This document shows, one piece after another, positions 1 through 7,711 of a stretch of DNA of 64,000 bases (position 1 is its first letter; the number at the start of each line of letters is the position of its first letter). A model generated the notes under the pieces. It was not told the DNA's origin, made no database searches, and saw nothing but the letters and a program-made list of their open reading frames with translations. Source of the stretch: Granulicella arctica (GTDB lineage Bacteria > Acidobacteriota > Terriglobia > Terriglobales > Acidobacteriaceae); NCBI RefSeq assembly GCF_013410065.1, contig NZ_JACCCW010000001.1, positions 1,979,187 through 2,043,186 on the forward strand, in the 5' to 3' direction. The translations under genes were made by a program, and so were the position numbers.

Positions 1-45
1 GATGCCGAGGGCGAGGGGGATGTCCCGGAGGAGGTTGATGTGCAT
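1..45 (-). CDS. Start of an unidentified protein, truncated by window edge
   Basis: An ATG at 45 on the minus strand follows a strong ribosome binding site (AAGGAG, about 7 bases upstream). The first 15 residues read MHINLLRDIPLALGI before the window ends. Position just downstream of a [2Fe-2S] subunit suggests the FAD subunit of the same molybdenum hydroxylase, but these few residues do not show the usual FAD-domain start, so the identity is open. It overlaps the still-open reading frame of the [2Fe-2S] gene. Confidence 0.4.
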   Translation of the reverse strand, partial: MHINLLRDIPLALGI

Positions 46-549
46 GGCGTGTCTCCTTGTGTGGAAGACTGCTGTGCGCACGATTGTACCGCGGCGAAGA
101 TACGAATGTAACCAGTGCAACGGCAGAGGTTGCCGGCGAGGCCCTCCTGGATCTGCGCCAGTGTTGGCTGTGGGTGCTTCGCGAGCAGGTGATGCGTGGC
201 GAGAATCATGCCAGGAGTGCAGATGCCGCACTGGGCTCCGCCGCTCTCGAGGAAGCATTGTTGGATGGGGTGTAGATGCTCCTCGATGGCGAGGCCCTCG
301 ATGGTGGTGATGGTCGCTCCATCGGCCTGAAGGGCGGGGACGAGGCAGGAGTTGACGAGTTCGCCGTTCATCAGGACGGAGCAGGAACCGCACTCGCCTT
401 CGCCACAACCTTCTTTTGCGCCGGTGAGGTGCAGGTCCTCGCGGAGGAGGTCTAGGAGGCGCTTCATGGGTGGAGTTTCGAGGGTGCGTGGCTGACCGTT
501 GATCGTGAGGGTGATCGAATTGTCGCGTTTTCCGGTCGGCTGGTTCAAG
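1..549 (-). CDS. Molybdenum hydroxylase [2Fe-2S] subunit (xanthine dehydrogenase family), 3' end outside window
   Basis: Small iron-sulfur subunit that passes electrons from the molybdopterin subunit to the FAD subunit. The plant-ferredoxin-like N-terminal cluster is visible as GCGEGECGSC followed by a later Cys. The C-terminal helical [2Fe-2S] domain shows QCGICTPG and NLCRCTGY. The chosen start is TTG at 549, because GGGGGA lies about 6 bases upstream and the first beta strand (ITLTINGQ) follows directly; the next ATG would remove that strand. After the last cluster motif the frame runs without a stop to the window edge, overlapping the next start at 45 by at least 45 bases. That tail looks like out-of-frame sequence, so the true stop lies just outside or was lost by a frameshift. 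Confidence 0.85.
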
Positions 550-887
550 TATCCCCCTACCCCTACTTAAAGTACGAAAATATTCAAAATAAATGGTTTA
601 AGTCCGGACTTAGGTACAGCCCAGTATGACTTGGTTATTGACTTTGCAGTTACGATGCTTTGTTGAATTGGAAGGAATATGTCCCCTGTTTCCATTATAG
701 AGAATTGGGCAGGGGATTGTGCCATTGATAAGTCTTTTGAATTGATCGGGTTAGGAGGCATTGGGGCTTGACAAGGTTTTATATGCAAGATGATGGCAAT
801 GGTTTGGGTGGAGGTGGGTTTTCAGGCCGGTGTGTTGCTGATCGTTGATGGTGAGGGTGATCTGCGTCATAAGTGGATTCGAGGGTG
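550..887. other. Intergenic gap between Mo-hydroxylase genes, AT-richer
   Basis: This 338-base gap separates the small membrane protein gene from the [2Fe-2S] gene, all on minus. It is visibly richer in A and T than the flanks and probably carries the promoter of the [2Fe-2S] gene. An open frame at 567-788 has no ribosome site or recognisable sequence and is not called. The upstream end contains a remnant of a [2Fe-2S] subunit start (812-870). Confidence 0.5.
812..870 (-). pseudogene. Vestigial N-terminus of a second [2Fe-2S] subunit
   Basis: Read on minus from 870 the sequence encodes MTQITLTINDQQ. This matches the start of the intact [2Fe-2S] subunit (ITLTINGQ) in protein, and about 21 of 23 bases match in DNA around 841-863 versus 504-526. 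There is no ribosome site and the similarity stops after roughly 20 codons, before any cysteine motif. It looks like a decayed or partial duplication of the beginning of the gene at 549. Confidence 0.45.
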
Positions 888-1121
888 CTATCTCGAGTGA
901 AAAAATAAAACGTCGAGTCCAAAGACCGTACATGCCATACCTAACGCGATTATGAGGCCTGCCCAGAGTGAAACCGACTTAGCTCGTTCGTTTTTGGGTA
1001 ACGCAAGGATAGGTTGTCGTTGGATGAGGGTATTGGTGAAAAGAGTGATGTACAGCAATGCGATGCCGAATAGCAGAATGCAAACGACCGCGGTGTGATG
1101 GAAATGATCCAGGATGATCAT
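888..1121 (-). CDS. Small two-helix membrane protein coupled to the Mo-hydroxylase large subunit
   Basis: A 77-residue protein of unknown function. Residues about 11-30 and 51-74 are hydrophobic and could form two transmembrane helices, with a short polar loop (around RQPILALPKNERAK) between them. Its ATG at 1121 overlaps the TGA of the large molybdopterin subunit in the four-base ATGA arrangement, which is typical of translational coupling and argues that this is a real gene. It contains no cysteine motif or known domain. A role in anchoring the hydroxylase or passing its electrons to the membrane is only a guess from position. Confidence 0.7.
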   Translation of the reverse strand: MIILDHFHHTAVVCILLFGIALLYITLFTNTLIQRQPILALPKNERAKSVSLWAGLIIALGMACTVFGLDVLFFHSR

Positions 1122-3445
1122 GTAGTGGCCTCGCTGAAGACGAGGTCTGCGACGGATGGGTCGAGGTGGGTCGTCTGAATGTCTCCGGTCATGCGTTCGA
1201 AGATGTCTTCGGGGAGGAGGGGGATCTCGGTGAAGGCGATGCCGGTGGCGTGTTCGATGGCGTTGAGGATGGCGGGGGCGGGGCCATCCATAGGGAGCTC
1301 GCCGATGCCCTTTGCGCCGAAGGCTCCGTGGATGCTGGGGACCTCTTCGAAGTGGACGTGGATCGGCGGCAGGTCGGCGCTGGTGGGCATGATGTAGTTG
1401 GTCATTTGGTTGTTGGCCATGCGGCCCTTTTGCCAGACGCATTTCTCGTAAAGGGCGTAGCCGATGCCCTGGGCGACGCCGCCTTCGATCTGACCGGCGG
1501 CGAGGATGGGGTGGAGGACTTTGCCGACCTCTTGGAGGGCGTGGAAGTCGGTGACGGTGGCGGCGTAGGTGGTGGTATCAACGGCGACCTCGGCGACGTA
1601 GACGGCCCAGGCGTAGGTGGGGTAGGCGTCGCCTTTGTACTTGTCGTCGTCCCAGAAGATGTCGCCTGGTGCCTGGTAGCGGGCGCTGGCGGTGAGGGTG
1701 CCGTGCTCGGCGTGGTAGCGGAGAGCGGCGTTGCGGAATTGCTCCGGGGTGTAGTCGTGCGGGAGGCCGGAGGCGACGAGGGTGGCGCAGAGCTTCTGCG
1801 ATGCCTGCTCGACGAGCTTGCCGACGATCATGGCGGTGCGACTGGCGACGGTTGGGCCGGAGTTGGGGACGACGGCGGTGTCGGGGCGGAGGATCGAGAC
1901 CTCGTCGTAGGGGAGGTTGAGGGCTTGTGCGGCGACTTGGCAGAGGATGGTGTTGGTGCCCTGGCCGAACTCGGTCGAGGAGACGAGGATGCGCGGGCGG
2001 CCTTCGGGGGTGATGTCGATCTGGACGAGAGAGTCGAGGCGGCGCTCGCCGGATCCGGTGAAGCCTGCGCCGTGGAAGAAGCTGGCGAAGCCGATGCCAC
2101 GCTTGATGGTGCTGCCGGGGTTTTCGCGGGTGAACTGGGCGCGTTTGGCGTGGTAGTTGGACTCGGTAAGGGCGCGGGTGAGCAGGGCATGCAGGTCGAT
2201 GGGGTCGCTGAGGTGCTGGCCAGTGGCGGTGTAGCCTCCGGCTTCGAGGAAGTTGCGGCGACGGAGTTCTTCCGGTGTCAGCCCGACTACGCGGGCTATC
2301 TTGTCGAGATGGCGCTCGAGGGCGAAGATGCTTTGTGGCGCGCCGAAGCCACGGAAGGCTCCGTGGGGTGGGATGTTGGTGGCCATTGCTTTTGCGCTTA
2401 CGCGGAGGGCGGGCCAGTGGTAGGGGCCGGGAGCATGGATGGTTCCGCGGGAGAGGACAACGGGGGAGAGGGTAGCGTAGGCTCCGCCGTCGATGGCGAA
2501 GTCGATCTCGCCGCCGAGAAGTTTGCCATCTTTGGAGACGGCAGTGCGGTGACGGGTGCGGCTTGGGTGGCGCTTGGTGGTGCCAGCCATGTCTTCGCCG
2601 CGGTCGTAGCAGATTTTGACGGGGTGGCCTGACTTCATGGCGAGCAGAGCAGCGTGGGAGCCGATGACGCTGGGGAAGTCTTCCTTGCCGCCGAAGGCTC
2701 CGCCGGTCTCGGTCTGGATGACGCGGCACTTTTCGGCGGGGAGGTCGAAGACCAGCGTGAGTGCGTGGACGAGGTAGTACGGGCACTGCATGGAGCCCTG
2801 GACGGTGAGACCTTCGGTAGGGCTGTACTCGGCGATGATGCCGTTGTTTTCGATGTAGAGCTGTTCCTGTGCGCCGGTGCGGTACTCGCCTTCGACGATG
2901 AAGTCGGCCTTCGAAAAGATGCTTTCCAACTCTTCGGGCGTGCCTTTTTCCATGAGGTAGGTCTTGAAGGTGTTGGCGGTGCCTCCGTAGTCGCTGCCGT
3001 GCCAGATGACTTTGCTCTCGTCCCCTGCGGCTCCGGTTTCGGAGTCTTCGATGGTGAAGACGCCGGGGAGTTCGTCGTAGGTGATTTGGACGGCGGCGAC
3101 GGCGGCGGGGAGGACGGCTCGGTCTTTATGCGCGAGGAGGAGGATTGGCTCTTCGGGGTGGTTGATGAGGCCATCGGCGAGGCAGGGATGGTCTTTTGTC
3201 AGATGGACGATGGTGTTCTCGCCGGGGATGTCGGCGGCGGTGACGATGGTGAACTCGTGCCAGGGGATGTGCGGGGGGAAGGTGATGGAAACAATGCGCC
3301 CACGGGCTATTGTCGAACGGACGGTGGCGCCGAACCACATGTTCGGGAGACTGATGTCGTCTACATATTGAGCGTGGCCGAGGACTTTGGCGCGGCCTTC
3401 CTTGCGGATGGGGGAGCTGCCTACGGTTTGGTGCATATCCGTCAT
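1118..3445 (-). CDS. Molybdopterin-binding large subunit, xanthine dehydrogenase family
   Basis: Catalytic subunit (775 residues) of a three-part molybdenum hydroxylase. The N-terminal alpha/beta hammerhead domain covers about residues 15-130. The Mo-pterin-binding domain follows, with the GGAFGGKED loop, the HGAFRGFGAPQ segment, the GQGTNT segment, GVAQGIGYAL and, near the C-terminus, GAKGIGELP, whose Glu is the expected catalytic base. There is no signal peptide. The substrate cannot be read from sequence. Xanthine or hypoxanthine is likely because a urate-degrading operon and guanine deaminase lie in the same window, but those are 22 kb away. Aldehyde or N-heterocycle oxidation is the alternative. 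Confidence 0.85.
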   Translation of the reverse strand: MTDMHQTVGSSPIRKEGRAKVLGHAQYVDDISLPNMWFGATVRSTIARGRIVSITFPPHIPWHEFTIVTAADIPGENTIVHLTKDHPCLADGLINHPEEPILLLAHKDRAVLPAAVAAVQITYDELPGVFTIEDSETGAAGDESKVIWHGSDYGGTANTFKTYLMEKGTPEELESIFSKADFIVEGEYRTGAQEQLYIENNGIIAEYSPTEGLTVQGSMQCPYYLVHALTLVFDLPAEKCRVIQTETGGAFGGKEDFPSVIGSHAALLAMKSGHPVKICYDRGEDMAGTTKRHPSRTRHRTAVSKDGKLLGGEIDFAIDGGAYATLSPVVLSRGTIHAPGPYHWPALRVSAKAMATNIPPHGAFRGFGAPQSIFALERHLDKIARVVGLTPEELRRRNFLEAGGYTATGQHLSDPIDLHALLTRALTESNYHAKRAQFTRENPGSTIKRGIGFASFFHGAGFTGSGERRLDSLVQIDITPEGRPRILVSSTEFGQGTNTILCQVAAQALNLPYDEVSILRPDTAVVPNSGPTVASRTAMIVGKLVEQASQKLCATLVASGLPHDYTPEQFRNAALRYHAEHGTLTASARYQAPGDIFWDDDKYKGDAYPTYAWAVYVAEVAVDTTTYAATVTDFHALQEVGKVLHPILAAGQIEGGVAQGIGYALYEKCVWQKGRMANNQMTNYIMPTSADLPPIHVHFEEVPSIHGAFGAKGIGELPMDGPAPAILNAIEHATGIAFTEIPLLPEDIFERMTGDIQTTHLDPSVADLVFSEATT

Positions 3446-3546
3446 AAGGGTTGTTGATTAGGATAGAACGAATGGGGGATTTCGTCTTTATCTGCAAACG
3501 GAAGCGTTGCCGGTGGGCGGCGCTTCCCCTTACAAAGGAGAGTGAT

Positions 3547-4071
3547 ATGAATCGAATCCGTCTGGTAGTGGCACTGACTGTGCTGCTGCTTCCGGGTGTA
3601 CTCAAGGCTCAGGTAGGAGTGTATGCAGCGTTCAGCGAGACGAAGCTGAATATTGCCAACACGGACTGGATCAAGGGTGCGACGTTTGGGGCCTACTATG
3701 ATGCGGTGCATCTGCCGCTGGTGAACTTTGGTGTCGATGCGCGCGGCTCGGTGCTGGGCGGGAGCGGGATGACGCAGGTGAAGAGTGGACTTTTCGGGCC
3801 GCGTGCGGTCGCGCATCTGCCGATTGTGCCGCTGAAGCCGTATGTCGAAGGGTTGATCGGCGCGGGGCAGGTGCAGGTTGGACAGGGCACGGCGGCTTCG
3901 AGCGCCACTCACCTCGAGTATGGGCTGGCGGCGGGAGCGGACTTTACCTTCTTTCCGCGGCTGGACTGGCGCGTGGTGGACTACCAGTATGGTGGCTTCG
4001 ATAGGTTGAACGGCACAACTGGGCAGAAGACGATCAGCACTGGATTGGTCTTCCGTTTGCCGATTCCGTAG
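3547..4071 (+). CDS. Secreted outer-membrane beta-barrel-like protein
   Basis: A 174-residue protein that starts with a clear signal peptide (about residues 1-22, ending LKAQ). Alternating hydrophobic strands, Gly/Tyr content and a terminal hydrophobic strand (TGLVFRLPIP) suggest a small eight-stranded barrel of the OmpA/OmpW-like surface class. The start at 3547 is fixed by AAAGGAGA just upstream; an earlier in-frame ATG at 3451 has no such site. Divergent from the Mo-hydroxylase gene with about 100 bases between starts. Specific function unknown. Confidence 0.7.
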   Translation: MNRIRLVVALTVLLLPGVLKAQVGVYAAFSETKLNIANTDWIKGATFGAYYDAVHLPLVNFGVDARGSVLGGSGMTQVKSGLFGPRAVAHLPIVPLKPYVEGLIGAGQVQVGQGTAASSATHLEYGLAAGADFTFFPRLDWRVVDYQYGGFDRLNGTTGQKTISTGLVFRLPIP

Positions 4072-4089
4072 ATTGTTTGTGGTCTTAAT

Positions 4090-4126
4090 ACAACACTGCC
4101 CACCGGATGCTGGTGGGCAGTGTTGT
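4090..4126. terminator. Hairpin between convergent genes
   Basis: A perfect 15-base-pair stem (4090-4104 with 4112-4126) and a 7-base loop lie between the stop at 4071 and the convergent stop at 4147. The U-tract on either side is poor, so termination strength is uncertain. Position and symmetry fit a bidirectional terminator. Confidence 0.6.
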
Positions 4127-4146
4127 CTGTGTGCCTTTCTGGATTA

Positions 4147-5787
4147 TTATTTCCTGGCTGCTTTCTTTGGTGCGACTGCTTTTTTAACGGTCTTCTTACT
4201 TGCGGTGGTGCCGCCAAGCAATGCGATGATTTTGGTGCCAATGGGGGAGCCGAGGCCGGTGCAGGCATCCCAGCCGGGACCTGCGCTGAAGGCTCCGTTG
4301 TTGCCGGAGGTGATGTCGTTGAAGGCGGTCTTGCCCTTCGCGGCGTAGATGGTGGGTTGGATGAAACCAGCGGTCGTCTTGTTCTGCGCGTTGCTCAGGG
4401 CGATGAGACCGGCCCAGAGCGGTGCGACGGCGCTGGTTCCGCCGATGACCATGGTCTGGCCATCGACGCGGATGGTGTAGCCGGTGGCTGGGTCGGCGTC
4501 GCCGGCGACGTCGGGGACGCCGCGGCCTCCGGTGCTGGTGGTGGATGCGGGGACGCCGGAGTTGGCCTGCCAGGTGGGGAGCGGGAAGACGGTGCTGACG
4601 CCCCCGCCGGTTGCTCCTTCGTTGGCAGCGGTCTCGTTCCAGACGACCTCGGAGGTGATGGTGGAGCCGGAGCCGACGAGCTTGGTTCCTCCGCAGGCGA
4701 GGACGTGTGGGCTGGAGGCGGGGAAGTCGACGTTGTTGCCGGTGCCACCGTCCGTGGCACCGTTGTCACCGGCGGCGACGGTGATGGTGATGCCGAGGGC
4801 GGCAGCGGATTGACAGGCGGCGTCGAGCGCGGAGAGGGACTGTGCTGTCCAACTGGACTCGGGACCGCCCCAACTGATGGAGATGACGCTGGGCTTGTTG
4901 GTGGTGTCGTGGACGGCGGTGGCGATGGCGTCGATGAAGCCCTGGTCGGTGTTGGGGGCGAAATAGACGACGATCTTCGCGCCGACAGCGATGGCGCCGG
5001 CGACCTCGATGTCGAGCATGACCTCACCGTCCGCTCCGTTGGCTCCGTCGGGCTTGTTCTTGCCCTTGTCGACGGAGACGGTGGTCACGGTCGGGGCCTT
5101 CTGGCCAAGGGTTTTGAAGTAGGCGGTGAGGTCGGCTTTTTTGTAGCCGCCGCCGAGTTCGATGATGCCGATGGTCTGGCCGGTGGCGGTGGCTCCAGCG
5201 GGGAACTGGTAGAGCTGGCCGACTTGGACGGGGGTGTAGGAGGTGTTGGTCGCGGCAGCGTTGGGACGAATGCCGGAGCGTTTGTGGATGCGAAAGTGGG
5301 GCTTTGCCTGGGGGCGGTTGTCGAGGCCGAGGACGGCGACGACGATATTGGTGAGCTCGGCGGGAATATGAATGGCGCCTTCGCGGACGCGATAGGTCGC
5401 GCCATCGGTGGTGACACGCTTGAGGGTGACGCCGAATGCCTTCTGCATAGCGGCAGGCGTTCCGCTGAGGAGCACGGTACGGCGCTCGGGCTTGGGCGTG
5501 TTCTTCTCGACGGTAAGGCCGTACTCTTTGGCGAAGGCGTGGACGAGCTTCAGGTCGGCCTTGTCGGCGGCGTGGTGCCTGGTGTATTCGGCGCGTGTGA
5601 TGCGGACCTTGCCGAGCGTCTTGACGTTGAGCGGTGTCTTGCGCCGTACGACGACGGAGACGGTGAATTTTCCGGAGGCCGGAGCGACCTTATCGGTGGA
5701 TGACGGTGCGAAGGGAGCCTTTTCGCTGCCTGGGAGTTCGTGGCGTGCCTGCGTGGAGAAGCGGGGTGCGATTTTCTTGGGAGCCAT
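4147..5787 (-). CDS. Sedolisin-family (S53) serine-carboxyl peptidase
   Basis: Acid-active endopeptidase of the kumamolisin/sedolisin type, 546 residues. The inhibitory propeptide domain (Pro-kumamolisin) spans about 35-180. The catalytic domain follows with Glu255 and Asp259 (GEVMLDIE), oxyanion Asp341 (AAGDNGATDG) and nucleophile Ser452 (GGTSAVAPLW). The calcium-site region is near FNDITSG. The start at 5787 has GAGGATCGTT upstream and begins the conserved propeptide region; a longer frame reaches 5994 but overlaps a divergent gene. No classical signal peptide is visible, and the protein ends in a Lys/Ala-rich tail after about residue 528. Confidence 0.9.
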   Translation of the reverse strand: MAPKKIAPRFSTQARHELPGSEKAPFAPSSTDKVAPASGKFTVSVVVRRKTPLNVKTLGKVRITRAEYTRHHAADKADLKLVHAFAKEYGLTVEKNTPKPERRTVLLSGTPAAMQKAFGVTLKRVTTDGATYRVREGAIHIPAELTNIVVAVLGLDNRPQAKPHFRIHKRSGIRPNAAATNTSYTPVQVGQLYQFPAGATATGQTIGIIELGGGYKKADLTAYFKTLGQKAPTVTTVSVDKGKNKPDGANGADGEVMLDIEVAGAIAVGAKIVVYFAPNTDQGFIDAIATAVHDTTNKPSVISISWGGPESSWTAQSLSALDAACQSAAALGITITVAAGDNGATDGGTGNNVDFPASSPHVLACGGTKLVGSGSTITSEVVWNETAANEGATGGGVSTVFPLPTWQANSGVPASTTSTGGRGVPDVAGDADPATGYTIRVDGQTMVIGGTSAVAPLWAGLIALSNAQNKTTAGFIQPTIYAAKGKTAFNDITSGNNGAFSAGPGWDACTGLGSPIGTKIIALLGGTTASKKTVKKAVAPKKAARK

Positions 5788-5984
5788 AACGATCCTCGTG
5801 ATTTGGAATGGTGTTGTCGGGCCTGACAGAAGGTGTGCGTGAGTTCCGCGCACTGATAGTAGACCGAGATGGGGGTAGAGGAAAGATAATATCCACGTTT
5901 TGTGTTGTTGCTGTGAAGAATAGATGCGTGGGTTAGACTGACACCACTTTTGCAGGTCATCTTTTTTGAGTAAGGACGTGTGGC

Positions 5985-6830
5985 ATGGCGGCAAGCAGGA
6001 TGGAGACGATCGACGCGCATCATCACCTATGGCGCTACACGCCGCGGGAGTATGACTGGATCGACGAGTCGATGCAGGTGTTGCGACGGGACTTTCTGCC
6101 GGGTGACCTGATCCGGGAGATGGCGGCGGCGGATGTGGATGGCTCGGTGGTGGTACAGGCGCGGCAGACGCTTGAGGAGACGCGCTGGCTATTGGATCAG
6201 GCAGACGACTGTGCGGCGATTCGCGGCGTGGTGGGCTGGGCTCCGATTGCCGGGGAGGAGTTTCCTGGGGTGATGGAGGAGTTTGAGGACAGGCCGAAGC
6301 TGAAGGGGCTGCGGCATGTGATCCAGGGGGAGAAGGATGAGGAGTACATCCTGCGTGAGGACTTCAACTCGGGGATTCGTTGCCTGCTGGGGAGTGGGTT
6401 GGTGTACGACATCCTGATATTCGCGCGGCATCTGCCGTATGCGATTGAGTTTGTGGATGAGCATCCGGAGCAGGTCTTTGTGTTGGATCATATTGCCAAG
6501 CCGATGATTCGCGAGGGCATGGTTGCTCCGTGGGCGGAGCAGATGCAGGAGCTTGGGCGGCGCGAAAATGTCTGGTGCAAGCTCTCAGGGATGGTGACGG
6601 AGGCGGATTGGGCGACGTGGGATGAGGCGTCGCTGCGGCCTTATCTCGATGCTGCGGTCGAGGCGTTCGGGCCGTCGCGGCTGATGGTGGGGTCGGACTG
6701 GCCGGTGTGCCTGGTGGCCAGCGAGTATGGGCGCTGGTTCGAGGTGCTGCGCACATACTTTGCGGGCTTCAGCGAAACAGAGCGGGCGGCGGTGTTTGGT
6801 GGGAATGCGGTTGAGGTGTATGGGCTTTAG
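5985..6830 (+). CDS. TIM-barrel amidohydrolase (COG3618, lactonase-like)
   Basis: A 281-residue metal-dependent hydrolase of the amidohydrolase-2 superfamily that includes L-fuconolactone and related sugar-lactone hydrolases. Metal-site motifs are DAHHHLW at the N-terminus, VLDHIAKP in the middle and VGSDWPV near the C-terminus. Full length for the family, with no signal peptide. AAGGA lies about 8 bases before the ATG at 5985. The last four bases overlap the convergent gene ending at 6827. The substrate is not determinable from sequence; a sugar-acid lactone is the family-based expectation. Confidence 0.8.
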   Translation: MAASRMETIDAHHHLWRYTPREYDWIDESMQVLRRDFLPGDLIREMAAADVDGSVVVQARQTLEETRWLLDQADDCAAIRGVVGWAPIAGEEFPGVMEEFEDRPKLKGLRHVIQGEKDEEYILREDFNSGIRCLLGSGLVYDILIFARHLPYAIEFVDEHPEQVFVLDHIAKPMIREGMVAPWAEQMQELGRRENVWCKLSGMVTEADWATWDEASLRPYLDAAVEAFGPSRLMVGSDWPVCLVASEYGRWFEVLRTYFAGFSETERAAVFGGNAVEVYGL

Positions 6831-7663
6831 AAATGGCGGAGCGGCTCCGGAGTTTCCTGGGACGGGGCTGAGGGGTGGATTGGCTCGGGTTTGCTGTCGA
6901 CGGTGCGCTCCAGAGAGCGGCTGACGATGTCTCGGGAGCCGAGGCCGACGGCGAGGGAGAGCGTGAGGACGATGCCGCCGAAGAGGATGCCGAAGGCGAG
7001 CTCGACGACGGTGCCGCCGATCTGGAGGTGGTCGAGGACCATGGCGGCGGTGAGGACGAGGACCAGCCATTTGACGCCGAGGGATAGGAAGCGGGCGTAC
7101 TGGAGCTGCGCGTTGACGGCTCCGATGAGGATGGAGCGGGCGAGGAAGCGGGCGATGAGGTTGCCGATGAAGAGCAGGAAGAGCGCACCGATGGCGTGGG
7201 TGAAGTAGGGCAGGAAGGAGAAGGGAAGCGCTGTTCCGGTGGCGTAGGAGGCGTCGAAGGCGGAGACTCCGACGATGAGGCCGAGTAGGACGCAGCCCCA
7301 GAAGGCGATGCGCCCGACGAGCGCGGTGGGGCTGTGCGAGGGCGACCAGTCGGCGACGCCGGTGGTTTGGCTGCGGGCGAAGCGGTCGTCGAACTTGAGG
7401 GCAGTGAGGGTGCGTCGGAGCGCCCAACTGAGCAGGATGCCGATGCCTGTGAGTACGGCAAGCGCGATGATGAGCGCGAGGAGTCCGGGCAAGATACTGA
7501 CCAGCAGCGAGACGACGCGGTAGACGGACTGCTGGAGCGCGTCGGTCATATGGCTCCAGATGGAGGTGTTGTCCACGTAGGTCGGCTGCGAGTAGACGGG
7601 CTGGTAGGTCTGGTCGGACTGCGGCATCTGCTGCTGGAGGAAGAGGGCGAGTGAGTGACCCAT
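6827..7663 (-). CDS. Mechanosensitive-channel-like transmembrane protein
   Basis: A 278-residue membrane protein with about five hydrophobic helices (roughly residues 45-80, 110-135, 145-175, 185-212 and 218-245). The Gly-rich helix GILFGGIVLTLSLAVGLGSRDIV resembles the pore helix of MscS-type channels and the TM-helix repeat family. The cytoplasmic MscS beta-domain is absent, so this is an MscS-related pore-only protein or an integral membrane protein of unknown role. AAGGAG precedes the start. It lies next to trehalose and glucan genes, which would suit osmotic stress, but that link is inference. Confidence 0.65.
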   Translation of the reverse strand: MGHSLALFLQQQMPQSDQTYQPVYSQPTYVDNTSIWSHMTDALQQSVYRVVSLLVSILPGLLALIIALAVLTGIGILLSWALRRTLTALKFDDRFARSQTTGVADWSPSHSPTALVGRIAFWGCVLLGLIVGVSAFDASYATGTALPFSFLPYFTHAIGALFLLFIGNLIARFLARSILIGAVNAQLQYARFLSLGVKWLVLVLTAAMVLDHLQIGGTVVELAFGILFGGIVLTLSLAVGLGSRDIVSRSLERTVDSKPEPIHPSAPSQETPEPLRHF

Positions 7664-7711
7664 GTCGTTGACTCCTTAATACTGAGAAGCAAAACTTTTT
7701 GGTTTAGGGAT

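Noticed and set aside
567..788. 73-codon minus-strand frame in the Mo-hydroxylase gap
   Set aside because: No ribosome site, no hydrophobic or domain pattern, and it overlaps the vestigial [2Fe-2S] region only by chance.
1166..2632. Open frame of 488 codons on plus across the Mo-hydroxylase large subunit
   Set aside because: Antisense shadow with Gly/Asp/Glu-rich composition.
4120..5703. Open frame of 527 codons on plus across the sedolisin gene
   Set aside because: Gly/Asp/Val-rich shadow translation; the minus strand encodes a full S53 peptidase with all catalytic residues.
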